From assembly GCA_900543445.1 (NCBI GenBank), contig UQRC01000001.1, positions 62,001-126,000 of the forward strand: DNA of 64,000 bases. The letters run 5' to 3'. Positions within the stretch are counted from its first letter, which is position 1, and each line of letters starts with the position of its first letter. The position numbers were made by a program, and so were the translations under genes. Positions 17,418 through 25,621 of this stretch are shown here, in pieces. The notes under the pieces are model-generated. The model had not been told where the DNA came from, searched no databases, and saw nothing but the letters and a program-made list of their open reading frames with translations. Source of the DNA: an uncultured Lachnobacterium sp. (lineage in GTDB: Bacteria; Bacillota; Clostridia; Lachnospirales; Lachnospiraceae).

Positions 17418-18503
17418 ATGAAAAAGCAAAATTTAACAATTTCTTCATTATATAAGGAAAACGAATCATACAAGGATTGTGTGCTCTGCCCGAGAGAGTG
17501 CCATGTCAACCGTATGCAGGGGGCCAAAGGCGTGTGCGCTATGGATGCAACTATCCGCGTCGCGCGGGCGGCGCTGCATTACTGGGAGGAACCGTGCATC
17601 AGCGGAACAAACGGGAGCGGAGCCGTGTTCTTCAGCGGCTGCGCGATGCACTGCGTTTTCTGTCAGAATGAGCCGATCGCACAGGGTGAGTCGGGCATTG
17701 CAATCAGCAGGGAACGGCTCGCTGAGATCTTCTTAGAACTGCAGGAGCAGAAGGCGAACAACATCAATCTGGTCACACCGGGACAGTATGTTCCAGACAT
17801 TATCGTGGCTGTGGAGGAGGCACGGCGTCAGGGACTTCACATTCCAATTGTCTACAACACGAGTGCATACGAGAAGGTAGATACATTAAAAATGCTCGAA
17901 GGCATTGTGGACATCTATCTTCCTGATTTCAAATATATGGATATGCAGACCGCAGGAAAATATTCCCATGCACCGGACTATCCTTCGGTTGCGAAGGACG
18001 CAATCGCAGAGATGGTGCGCCAGCAGCCACACCCGGAATTTATGTGGGAGACATTGGAGCAGGGAGCAGCAAAGTCAATAGAAGAGGGTGAAAAAGAGAA
18101 CACAGGCAAAATTGCGACCGATGCGAAAGCTCGGCGCAGTGCACCGATGGAGGATGAGGAAGGCGCGATCATGCGCCGAGGTGTCATTGTACGTCAGCTG
18201 CTTCTTCCGGGAAAGGTGAAAGAAGCCCAGAAAATTGTTACATACCTGCATGAACATTACGGAAATCAGATATACTTAAGTATGATGAGCCAGTATACGC
18301 CGCTGCCGCATGCAGACCGTTTCCCGGAGCTTGCACGCCGTGTGTCGAAGCGTGAGTATAACGATTATATCGATGAAGCAATCCGGATTGGAGTCGAACA
18401 GGCTTTCATTCAGGAGGGGGATGTCGCAGAGGAGAGTTTTATACCGGATTTCCTGAGCGGGGAGGGCGTACTGCATAAGGCTTTTTCCGATAGGAAAGCG
18501 TAG
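17418..18503 (+). CDS. PflX-like radical SAM protein (pyruvate formate-lyase activase-related)
   Basis: This is a radical SAM enzyme of the COG1313 (PflX) group, whose substrate is not firmly known. The N-terminal Cys array C-x2-C-P-R-x-C (21, 24, 28) plus Cys 40 is typical of the group. The cluster-binding CxxxCxxC is at 75, 79 and 82 (GCAMHCVFCQN). At 361 aa it is about 50-60 residues longer than I expect; the extra length is a charged low-complexity insert at about residues 211-250, in the middle of the barrel. The gene is divergent from pfp. No pyruvate formate-lyase gene is nearby. Confidence 0.82.
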   Translation: MKKQNLTISSLYKENESYKDCVLCPRECHVNRMQGAKGVCAMDATIRVARAALHYWEEPCISGTNGSGAVFFSGCAMHCVFCQNEPIAQGESGIAISRERLAEIFLELQEQKANNINLVTPGQYVPDIIVAVEEARRQGLHIPIVYNTSAYEKVDTLKMLEGIVDIYLPDFKYMDMQTAGKYSHAPDYPSVAKDAIAEMVRQQPHPEFMWETLEQGAAKSIEEGEKENTGKIATDAKARRSAPMEDEEGAIMRRGVIVRQLLLPGKVKEAQKIVTYLHEHYGNQIYLSMMSQYTPLPHADRFPELARRVSKREYNDYIDEAIRIGVEQAFIQEGDVAEESFIPDFLSGEGVLHKAFSDRKA

Positions 18504-18542
18504 CCTGCAAAGCATGGGAAATATAAAATATAGAGCAAGATA

Positions 18543-18571
18543 TTGTATAGAATTTTGTCGAAAGGTATTGT
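18543..18571 (+). promoter_or_regulatory. Possible promoter of the small basic protein gene
   Basis: TTGTAT (18543-18548), a 17-base spacer and TATTGT (18566-18571). The match is moderate. Confidence 0.35.
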
Positions 18572-18606
18572 ACGATGGATTTATGAAATGAGGGGAGGCA
18601 GCGTGT

Positions 18607-18900
18607 TTGAGGGAAACATTACAGGCGCAGCAGATCACAATTGAATGTCCGAATACGATTTTTCATCTGTATATCCGGACGGAAAATGAGATGTCCAAGC
18701 TTGAGATCTTTATGCGGAATCTTCGCAAGGTGGAGAGGCTGGATCTCATCGATATCTATCAGTGGTGCAACCGGCAGAAGATACTCTATGATACGGCTTT
18801 CCGGTATCGCAGGGACAGTTCCGTATGGAGAAATCTGCGTGCCTATATGCACTATTCCAGTCAGAAAATGAAATACATGGTTCGTTTCGGAACCGTATAA
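18607..18900 (+). CDS. Small basic protein of unknown function
   Basis: A 97-aa soluble protein that I do not recognise. It is rich in Arg, Lys and aromatic residues, with no membrane segment. The start is a TTG at 18607, chosen because GGGGAGG (18592-18598) is eight bases upstream. It sits alone between the radical SAM gene and a good terminator, with its own possible promoter, which argues for a real gene. Confidence 0.6.
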   Translation: MRETLQAQQITIECPNTIFHLYIRTENEMSKLEIFMRNLRKVERLDLIDIYQWCNRQKILYDTAFRYRRDSSVWRNLRAYMHYSSQKMKYMVRFGTV

Positions 18901-18914
18901 GAGATTGCAATCAG

Positions 18915-18942
18915 ACCGTCAGTTCATTCTGGCGGTTTTTTT
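18915..18942 (+). terminator. Intrinsic terminator
   Basis: ACCGTCAG/CTGGCGGT (8 bp, one G-T) with a 6-base loop, followed by seven T residues. Confidence 0.88.
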
Positions 18943-18968
18943 CTGCAAAAAATTAAGAAATAGTTTAG

Positions 18969-18997
18969 TTGCATACCGGCCGGATTTGGGGTAGTAT
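18969..18997 (+). promoter_or_regulatory. Likely promoter of the S66 peptidase gene
   Basis: TTGCAT (18969-18974), a 17-base spacer and TAGTAT (18992-18997), followed by AAGGAGG at 19005-19011. Confidence 0.45.
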
Positions 18998-19017
18998 GGG
19001 GAAAAAGGAGGGCGCAT

Positions 19018-20040
19018 ATGAGATACCCTGATTTTTTAGAGAAAAACGGAACGATCGGATTTGTTGCGCCGGCTTTTGGCTGTGCGACGGAACCATACAG
19101 GAGTGCTTTTGCCAATGCGCGGCGCATTTTTGAAGAGATGGGACATAAGACGGTGGCAGGCGACAATTGTTATGCGGATCTTGGAATCGGCATCAGCAAC
19201 ACACCGGAGAAATGTGCAGAGGAATTGAACGAGGCATATTGCAGCGATGAGTCGCAGATACTGATGTCTTGTGGCGGCGGAGAGCTGATGTGTGAAATCG
19301 TACCATACATTGATTTTGAACGGATCCAGATGGCGAAGCCCAAGTGGTTTATGGGGTATTCGGATAATACGAATTTTACCTTTCTTCTGACAACACTTTG
19401 TGACACTGCGGCAATCTATGGACCGTGTGCACCGGCATTCGGCATGCAGCCGTGGCATGCGTCACTGAAGGATGCTTATGAAGTCCTAAGAGGTGAAAAG
19501 CGCGAGGTCGGCAATTATGACCGCTGGGAGCGTGAGAGTCTCAAGGATGCGGGACATCCGCTTGTCCCTTACAATGTGACGGAGCCGTTTAGGCTTAGAC
19601 GATTTCCGGATGAGGAAGTGACGATCAAGGGAAGACTGATCGGAGGCTGCATGGACTGTCTGGTGAATCTGCTCGGCACTTCGTTTGATGAGGTACGTGC
19701 GTTTCAGGATCGCTACGAGGAGGATGGAATCATCTGGTTCTTAGAATCCTGTGATCTGAATATTATGTCGATCCGCCGCGCCATCTGGCAGATGAAGAAT
19801 GCAGGCTGGTTCGAGCATGTGAAAGGATTTCTGATCGGGCGGCCGTACTGTCACGGAAGTGAGATGTTTGGCATTGACCAGTATGAGGCAGTCATGGGAC
19901 TGCTTGCGGAATATGAGGTCCCCGTGATCATGGATCTGGATATCGGACATCTGGCGCCGATGATGCCGATGATCAGTGGGGCACTTGCAAAGGTGCATTC
20001 GGTTGGAAACTCCATTGAGATCCGCTATATCTACGAATAA
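19018..20040 (+). CDS. S66 family peptidase (LD-carboxypeptidase / MccF-like)
   Basis: This is a serine peptidase of the S66 family. Members trim the terminal D-Ala from L,D-linked muropeptides (LdcA) or cleave microcin C-type conjugates (MccF). The nucleophile Ser115 lies in M-G-Y-S-D-N-T. The catalytic Glu is near 243 (WFLESCD) and the His near 311 (DIGHLAPMMP). The 340-aa length is normal. No signal peptide is seen, so it is cytoplasmic and may recycle cell-wall peptides. AAGGAGG lies seven bases before the ATG. Which substrate it prefers cannot be read from sequence. Confidence 0.88.
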   Translation: MRYPDFLEKNGTIGFVAPAFGCATEPYRSAFANARRIFEEMGHKTVAGDNCYADLGIGISNTPEKCAEELNEAYCSDESQILMSCGGGELMCEIVPYIDFERIQMAKPKWFMGYSDNTNFTFLLTTLCDTAAIYGPCAPAFGMQPWHASLKDAYEVLRGEKREVGNYDRWERESLKDAGHPLVPYNVTEPFRLRRFPDEEVTIKGRLIGGCMDCLVNLLGTSFDEVRAFQDRYEEDGIIWFLESCDLNIMSIRRAIWQMKNAGWFEHVKGFLIGRPYCHGSEMFGIDQYEAVMGLLAEYEVPVIMDLDIGHLAPMMPMISGALAKVHSVGNSIEIRYIYE

Positions 20041-20120
20041 ATGAAGCGGTAATTGCGGAGTAAGACTCCACAGGAGTTCTGTAATTGCCTGGAATATAGG
20101 AAGTATGAAAGGAGAAAATC

Positions 20121-21059
20121 ATGAATAAGTTTGGAAAGACGATGCTTGCATTAACGCTTGCAGCAGTAACGGTAGCCAGTACGGCAGTACCACAGAATGT
20201 GTATGCGACAGAAGTGACGGAGCAGGGGGACGATGTTGTGATCACGGAGAAGGATAAGCCGTATCTCGCTTTGGGTGCAGATCTGACGGCGGATCAGCAG
20301 CATACGGTATTGTCTTACATGGGAATCGACGCAGCGGATTTTGATCAATATGATGTTGTCTATGTCAATAATGAGGAGGAGCACAAGTATCTGGACGCTT
20401 ATATCCCGAGCAAACAGATCGGAACGAAGTCACTTTCTTCCGTGCTGATCTCACTGACAGACAAGGGAAGCGGTGTCAAGGTATCGACCTACAATATTAA
20501 TTATTGTACAGCTGGTATGTATAAGAATGCGCTTGCGACCGCGGGAATCGAGGATGCCAATGTGATCGTTGCCGGACCGTTCGCTTTGTCCGGTACGGCA
20601 GCTCTTGTCGGAACTTTTGAGGCCTATGAGGAGATGACCGGAGAGACATTGGATGAGTCGGTTGTGGATGCGGCGATGGATGAGCTTGTTACAACCGGAG
20701 AACTGGAACAGAGTATCGATGGAGAGCCGGAAGAAATCGAGTCCATGATCGCGGATCTAAAGAGTAAGATCGCAAGCGGAGATCTGGATACGCCGGAGAA
20801 GATCCAGGCTGCGATCGAGGAAGCGGCAAAGGAACACAATATTACATTGTCGGATGCGGATAAGGAGAAGATTGCGAACCTTCTTGATAAGTTAAAAGGT
20901 CTTGATCTCAACTGGGACAGCATCGCAAACCAGGCATCCGCATGGGCAGACAAGTTGCAGGACAGTATTTCGCAAAATGGCGGATTATCGGGAATCGGAG
21001 AGGCAATTTCGAACTTTTTTGCCAAGATTATCGATGCGATCAAATCACTTTTTGGTTAA
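20121..21059 (+). CDS. Secreted DUF1002 (YpuA-like) protein
   Basis: An exported protein of unknown function, 312 aa. A signal peptide is clear: basic start, hydrophobic core about residues 7-22, cleavage probably after VYA-T near residue 29. The DUF1002 region (about residues 35-225) includes the S-x-Q-I-G block and the segment AGPFALSGTAALVG. The C-terminal 90 residues are helical and end in an amphipathic hydrophobic stretch that may contact the membrane. A GAAAGGAG ribosome site precedes the ATG. It appears monocistronic. Confidence 0.85.
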   Translation: MNKFGKTMLALTLAAVTVASTAVPQNVYATEVTEQGDDVVITEKDKPYLALGADLTADQQHTVLSYMGIDAADFDQYDVVYVNNEEEHKYLDAYIPSKQIGTKSLSSVLISLTDKGSGVKVSTYNINYCTAGMYKNALATAGIEDANVIVAGPFALSGTAALVGTFEAYEEMTGETLDESVVDAAMDELVTTGELEQSIDGEPEEIESMIADLKSKIASGDLDTPEKIQAAIEEAAKEHNITLSDADKEKIANLLDKLKGLDLNWDSIANQASAWADKLQDSISQNGGLSGIGEAISNFFAKIIDAIKSLFG

Positions 21060-21066
21060 AGTAATT

Positions 21067-21117
21067 TATAAAATTTGAGTAAAGTGATTGTAAAACGACA
21101 GTAAAGTGTTTTATAAT
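21067..21117 (+). promoter_or_regulatory. Pho-box-like element: four repeats at 11-bp spacing over the Na/Pi symporter promoter
   Basis: The hexamers TATAAA (21067), AGTAAA (21078), TGTAAA (21089) and AGTAAA (21100) recur at exactly 11 bp. The -10 TATAAT is at 21112-21117. TGTAAA is the complement of the TTTACA-type half-site bound by Bacillus PhoP. The repeats span roughly -57 to -19, the region PhoP covers in Bacillus promoters, but on the opposite strand from the classical activated orientation. Confidence 0.6.
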
Positions 21118-21162
21118 GAATCGGAACTTGTAAAGCACTAGGAGAAAAGGAAACATTAGAAT

Positions 21163-22986
21163 ATGAGTGGCATAACAATTATCCTGTCACTGTTAAGCGG
21201 TGTCGCTTTATTCCTCTTTGGTATGTCTCTGATGGGAGACGGACTCAAGAGAGTGGCGGGAAATAAACTCGAGCTTGTATTGTATAAGCTGACCAACACC
21301 CCGATCAAGGGACTTCTTTTGGGAACTGTCGTTACGGCAATCATCCAGTCGTCATCTGCGACGACCGTTATGGTAGTCGGATTTGTTAATTCAGGAATGA
21401 TGAAGGTTGCACAGGCAATCGGAATCATCATGGGTGCCAATATTGGTACCAGTATTACCGGATGGATCCTGTGTCTGTCGTATATTGAGGGATCAAGCGG
21501 AATCGCACAGCTCCTTTCGACGGCAACGATCTCTGCGGTAGTTGCAATCGTTGGTATCGTATTTAAGATGTTCTTTAAGAAATCAACGTACAAGAATGTC
21601 GGAGACATCATGCTCGGATTTGCGATCCTGATGGTGGGAATGCAGACGATGAGTGGTGCGGTATCGCCTCTGAAAGAGAACGAGCATTTTGTAAACATGC
21701 TGACGATGTTTACGAATCCGTTTCTGGGAATTCTTGTAGGTATCGCTTTCACTGCAGTATTGCAGAGTGCATCGGCATCTGTCGGAATCCTGCAGGCGTT
21801 GTCTATGACCGGCAGCATCAGCTTTGCAGCAGCGCTTCCAATCACGATGGGAATTGGTGTCGGCGCAGCGTGTCCGGTACTTCTTTCTTCCATCGGAACG
21901 AACAAGAATGGTAAGCGTACCGCTTTAATCTATCTGTTAAACGATCTGTTCGGAATGATCTTCTGGTCGATCGCATTCTACAGTGTGAATGCATTCGTAC
22001 ATTTCCCGTTTATGGATATGACGATGCGACCGGTGACGATCGCTTTAATGAATACGGTATTCCGTATGGCGACGATCTTGCTTCTGATCCCATTTATCTC
22101 GCAGATTGAGAAGCTTGTGTTTAAGCTCGTCAAAGACAGTCCGGAAGACCTTGAGGAGCAGGCTGATTTTGATCTGCTTGAGGAGCGATTCCTCGCGTAT
22201 CCGGCACTTGCAATCGGACAGAGTCACACCGCGATGAATGGTATGGCAAAGAAAGCACGCAAGAATATCTATCGTGCGCTCAACCTGCTTACGAATTATT
22301 CGCAGGATAAGTTTAATAAAGTACAGGAAAAAGAGAATCTGATCGATAAGTATGAGGATAAGCTCGGTACATATCTGATGCAGCTGACCGGACAGGAGAT
22401 GTCCATGTCGCAGACACAACAGGTATCCAAATTCCTGCATACGATCAGTGATTTTGAACGATTGGGCGATCATGCGGTCAATATTGCCAATGTTGCCAAT
22501 GAACTGGCTGAAAAGAAGATTTCGTTTTCGGAATCTGCACAGAATGAGCTGGATGTCTTAGAATCTGCGGTACATGAACTCGTGGATCTGACAGTGAATG
22601 CATTCTGTGAGGATGATCTTGCGAAGGCTGCGAAGGTAGAGCCTTTGCGTGAGCTGATCGGAATCCTCTGCAATGATCTCAAGAATCGTCATGTAACAAG
22701 ACTTCGTGAAGGCAAGTGTGAGTTGAAGCAGGGATTTGCATTCAATGATCTGCTGACGAACCTTGAGCGTATCGCGGCGCATTGTTCCAATGTTGCGGTT
22801 GCGATGATCGAGACGGAGACTTCGGATTTCGATACACACCAGTATATCAAGAGTGTGCGCCATATGAAGAATGATGAGTATCTTGCCAACTTTGAGGCAT
22901 ATGCCAAGAAGTATAATGTCGTTGCAAGCAAGAAAGTGCGTAAGATGCTTCTTGCAGAGAACGAAGAGCGGGAAAAAGAAGATTAA
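21163..22986 (+). CDS. Na/Pi cotransporter family protein with C-terminal PhoU-like domain
   Basis: This protein is expected to carry phosphate with sodium across the membrane. Residues about 1-330 hold the two inverted Na/Pi repeats, each with the characteristic motif: IIQSSSATT near residue 64 and LQSASASVG near 202. The C-terminal 240 residues (about 345-590) are a helical PhoU-like domain, with FERLGDHAVNIAN and an equivalent LERIAAHCSNVA repeat. The 607-aa length matches the fused form found in many Firmicutes. The promoter carries four 11-bp spaced repeats like a Pho box, so control by phosphate is likely. Confidence 0.92.
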   Translation: MSGITIILSLLSGVALFLFGMSLMGDGLKRVAGNKLELVLYKLTNTPIKGLLLGTVVTAIIQSSSATTVMVVGFVNSGMMKVAQAIGIIMGANIGTSITGWILCLSYIEGSSGIAQLLSTATISAVVAIVGIVFKMFFKKSTYKNVGDIMLGFAILMVGMQTMSGAVSPLKENEHFVNMLTMFTNPFLGILVGIAFTAVLQSASASVGILQALSMTGSISFAAALPITMGIGVGAACPVLLSSIGTNKNGKRTALIYLLNDLFGMIFWSIAFYSVNAFVHFPFMDMTMRPVTIALMNTVFRMATILLLIPFISQIEKLVFKLVKDSPEDLEEQADFDLLEERFLAYPALAIGQSHTAMNGMAKKARKNIYRALNLLTNYSQDKFNKVQEKENLIDKYEDKLGTYLMQLTGQEMSMSQTQQVSKFLHTISDFERLGDHAVNIANVANELAEKKISFSESAQNELDVLESAVHELVDLTVNAFCEDDLAKAAKVEPLRELIGILCNDLKNRHVTRLREGKCELKQGFAFNDLLTNLERIAAHCSNVAVAMIETETSDFDTHQYIKSVRHMKNDEYLANFEAYAKKYNVVASKKVRKMLLAENEEREKED

Positions 22987-22992
22987 GAAACT

Positions 22993-23024
22993 GAAAAGTT
23001 GAAAAGTTGAAAAGTTGAAAAGTT
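22993..23024 (+). repeat. Tandem repeat: four perfect copies of GAAAAGTT
   Basis: Four identical 8-mers directly follow the Na/Pi gene and lead into the terminator stem. Copy number could vary by slippage. Confidence 0.9.
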
Positions 23025-23055
23025 AAGGCTTCGGATGAAAATCCGGAGCCTTTGT
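23025..23055 (+). terminator. Terminator after the Na/Pi symporter gene
   Basis: A 12-bp stem (AAGGCTTCGGAT against ATCCGGAGCCTT, one G-T) closed by a GAAA tetraloop, followed by a short T run. Confidence 0.85.
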
Positions 23056-23154
23056 CCGTTTTATGGGACTGCTTCTGTGAGAAAATTCATACAACAAAGA
23101 GAGGTAAAGCAGATGTTGAATGGATGCTTGAAGAAAAGAAAGGAAGCAGGCAGT

Positions 23155-23265
23155 ATGAAAGGATATGTAGTAGATAGCGGATATATGGGATATGTGGACG
23201 GAAGATATGAGCTTTTTGCAGATGAAAGCGATTATATGGAAGTGTACAAAGAGATGCAGGGCTGA
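23155..23265 (+). CDS. 36-residue protein of a small Lachnospiraceae family
   Basis: The peptide holds the pattern GYVVDSGYMGYVDGRYELF followed by an acidic tail. I recall similar tiny proteins in Lachnospiraceae genomes, all unnamed. The start at 23155 follows AAAGGAAG at a slightly long distance. An upstream in-frame ATG at 23113 has a better placed GAGAGG and would add 14 residues, so the start is uncertain. It has no membrane segment. No function can be proposed. Confidence 0.5.
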   Translation: MKGYVVDSGYMGYVDGRYELFADESDYMEVYKEMQG

Positions 23266-23294
23266 TTGAATTTTACAGTGGTTTGTGGCATAAT
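23266..23294 (+). promoter_or_regulatory. Promoter of the thioesterase-pepP operon
   Basis: TTGAAT (23266-23271), a 17-base spacer and CATAAT (23289-23294), with an extended TGG before the -10. Confidence 0.55.
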
Positions 23295-23348
23295 AATAGG
23301 GCAAGCCGTCTGCCTGAAAAGAGAGCAGGAAGGCTCAGGAGGTATTTG

Positions 23349-23816
23349 ATGATGAAACAGGAAATTGAAGTTGCAAGACCATATACAGAGTTGAAAATTC
23401 GCCCTTATGAGCATCATGCGAAGTATTATGAGACGGATCAGATGGGAATCATCCATCACAGTAATTATGTGAAGTGGATGGAGGAAGCCCGCATGGATCT
23501 GATGGAGCAGATCGGATTAAATTATAAAGAGATGGAGAATATGGAGATCATCAGTCCGGTGCTTTCCATTTCCGTGGAATATCACAGTATGGTTCATTTT
23601 GATGATACGGTTGTGATCCAGACGAAGCTTGTCAAGTACAACGGAATCAAGATGGAAGTGGAATATGTTATGACAGACAAAGAGACAGGGGAGCTGCGCA
23701 CAACAGGACGCAGCAGCCACTGCTTTTTGAACCGTTCGGGTAAGCCGATTTCATTGAAGCGTTCTTATCCGGAACTGGATACAAAGTTTTTTGAAATGAA
23801 GGAGGATCAGGAATGA
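23349..23816 (+). CDS. Hotdog-fold acyl-CoA thioesterase (YbgC/FadM-like)
   Basis: This is a small thioesterase expected to hydrolyse acyl-CoA or acyl-carrier thioesters. The signature Y-x-E-T-D-Q-M-G near residues 27-33, with the catalytic Asp at 30, is followed by the H-H-S-N-Y-V-K-W-M-E-E-A-R block of the family. I start at 23349 (AGGAGG six bases upstream); 23352 is equally possible. A longer frame from 23283 overlaps the promoter and is rejected. The mature protein is about 155 aa, a normal size. Its stop overlaps the start of the aminopeptidase gene (ATGA), so the two are translationally coupled. Confidence 0.87.
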   Translation: MMKQEIEVARPYTELKIRPYEHHAKYYETDQMGIIHHSNYVKWMEEARMDLMEQIGLNYKEMENMEIISPVLSISVEYHSMVHFDDTVVIQTKLVKYNGIKMEVEYVMTDKETGELRTTGRSSHCFLNRSGKPISLKRSYPELDTKFFEMKEDQE

Positions 23817-25597
23817 TTCAGGAGAGACTCGCTGCACTTCGCGAGCAGATGAAGAAGAGAAATATTGCAATCTATGTGGTGCCGACATCGGATTTTCATG
23901 AGTCCGAATATGTCGGAACGCATTTTAAGGCAAGAAAATTTATTACAGGATTTACAGGATCTGCCGGTACGGCGGTCATTACGCTGACAGAAGCAGGTCT
24001 TTGGACAGATGGAAGATACTTTGTTCAGGCAGCCAGTCAGCTGGAAGGAACGACTGTGACCCTGTACCGCATGGGCGAGGAAGGTGTTCCGACCGTCAAC
24101 GAATATATTGAGAAGACGTTAAAAGAAGGCGAGTGCATCGGCTTTGATGGACGCGTGGTAAACGGGCACTGGGGCGATGAACTGAAGAAGATCGCAGATG
24201 AGAAGAAAGGATCCCTGTATGTGGACGAGGATCTGATCGACCTTATCTGGGAGGATCGTCCGCCAATGTCCTGCGAGAAGGCATGGGTTCTTGATACGAA
24301 GTATAGTGGAAGAAGTACCGCAGACAAGATTGCGGCGGTAAGAAAAGAGATGGAGGAGAAAGGCGCAACCGTGCATCTTTTGTCCTCACTCTATGATATC
24401 TCGTGGCTTCTTAATATCAGGGGCAACGATATCAGCTATGTGCCGGTCGTTTTATCGTATCTGTCGATGACGAAGGATACCTGCACATGGTTCCTGCAGG
24501 AAGAGATCATTGATGAGAATCTTCGTAAGTATCTCAACGAGAATGGAATCAAGACACAGCCATACAATGCGTTCTATGATTACGTGAAGACACTGGATCA
24601 GGAGACAATCCTGATGGATCGATCTGTTGTCAATTATCGTATCTGCAACAACATTGCGGAATCCAATAAAGTGATCGATGATGCGGATCCGACGGTTGCG
24701 ATGAAATCTGTTAAGAATAAGACAGAAGTGGACAATACAAGAAATGCTCACGTCAAGGATGCTGTTGCCATGTGCAAATTTATGTACTGGCTGAAGAAGA
24801 ATGTGGGCAAGATACCGATGACAGAGATTTCTGCGTCGGACTATCTGGCAGGTCTTCGTGCCGAGCAGGAGGGATTCTTGGATTTGAGTTTTGATACGAT
24901 CTGTGGTTATGCGGATCACGGTGCGATCGTGCATTATGCGGCAACACCGGAATCGGATATCGAATTGAAACCGGAAGGACTTCTTCTGGTGGATTCCGGC
25001 GGACATTATCTGGAGGGAACAACGGATATTACAAGAACGTTTGCCTTAGGTCCGGTGACGGATGAGATGAAGGCGGATTTCACTCGTGTGTGCCGCTCGA
25101 ATATGAATCTTGCCAATGTGCGCTTTTTACATGGATGCACCGGAAGAAATATCGATATCGTGGCAAGAGAACCACTTTGGGAAACTGGCAAGGATTATAA
25201 GCACGGAACCGGACACGGAGTCGGTTATGTGTTAAATGTACATGAGGGACCGAACAGCTTCCGTTGGCAGAACTCTGCGACTGCAAAGGAATGTGTCTTT
25301 GAGGAAGGCATGATCACAACGGACGAGCCTGGAATCTATATTGAAGGAAAATACGGTATCCGTCTGGAGAACGAACTCGTCTGCCACGAGGGTGAGAAGA
25401 ATGAGTTCGGTCAGTTTATGTATTTTGAGAATATTACTTATGTCCCGATTGATCTGGATGCAATTGATCCGGATCAGATGACAGAGACTGAGAAGAGACG
25501 GTTAAACGAGTATCACGAAGGTGTATATCGCACAGTATCGCCTTTCCTTGAAGGAGAGGAATTAGCCTGGTTAAAGCAGGCAACACGCGCAATCTAG
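23813..25597 (+). CDS. pepP: Xaa-Pro aminopeptidase (M24B, aminopeptidase P)
   Basis: This is a cytoplasmic metallopeptidase that removes the N-terminal residue before proline. The 594 aa form the three-domain long type, like eukaryotic XPNPEP1. Two creatinase-like N-terminal domains occupy about residues 1-310. The catalytic pita-bread domain holds the metal ligands: Asp in LVDSGGHY, Asp in TTDITRTF, His in GTGHGVG, Glu in TDEPGIY and Glu in RLENELV. It overlaps the thioesterase gene by four bases and lies 24 bases upstream of polA, so the genes may share a transcript. Confidence 0.93.
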   Translation: MIQERLAALREQMKKRNIAIYVVPTSDFHESEYVGTHFKARKFITGFTGSAGTAVITLTEAGLWTDGRYFVQAASQLEGTTVTLYRMGEEGVPTVNEYIEKTLKEGECIGFDGRVVNGHWGDELKKIADEKKGSLYVDEDLIDLIWEDRPPMSCEKAWVLDTKYSGRSTADKIAAVRKEMEEKGATVHLLSSLYDISWLLNIRGNDISYVPVVLSYLSMTKDTCTWFLQEEIIDENLRKYLNENGIKTQPYNAFYDYVKTLDQETILMDRSVVNYRICNNIAESNKVIDDADPTVAMKSVKNKTEVDNTRNAHVKDAVAMCKFMYWLKKNVGKIPMTEISASDYLAGLRAEQEGFLDLSFDTICGYADHGAIVHYAATPESDIELKPEGLLLVDSGGHYLEGTTDITRTFALGPVTDEMKADFTRVCRSNMNLANVRFLHGCTGRNIDIVAREPLWETGKDYKHGTGHGVGYVLNVHEGPNSFRWQNSATAKECVFEEGMITTDEPGIYIEGKYGIRLENELVCHEGEKNEFGQFMYFENITYVPIDLDAIDPDQMTETEKRRLNEYHEGVYRTVSPFLEGEELAWLKQATRAI

Positions 25598-25621
25598 CGC
25601 AGAGACATAAAGGAGTTATCG

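Noticed and set aside
20041..20120. Short inverted repeats before the DUF1002 gene as a riboswitch
   Set aside because: The stems are only about five base pairs, and no known motif is recognised in 80 bases.
21156..21905. 249-codon minus-strand frame opposite the Na/Pi symporter gene
   Set aside because: It is antisense to a clear transporter; its Ile/Thr/Pro-rich content mirrors hydrophobic codons on the other strand.
23283..23348. Extended start of the thioesterase at 23283
   Set aside because: This region overlaps the promoter -10 and lacks a ribosome site; AGGAGG precedes 23349.
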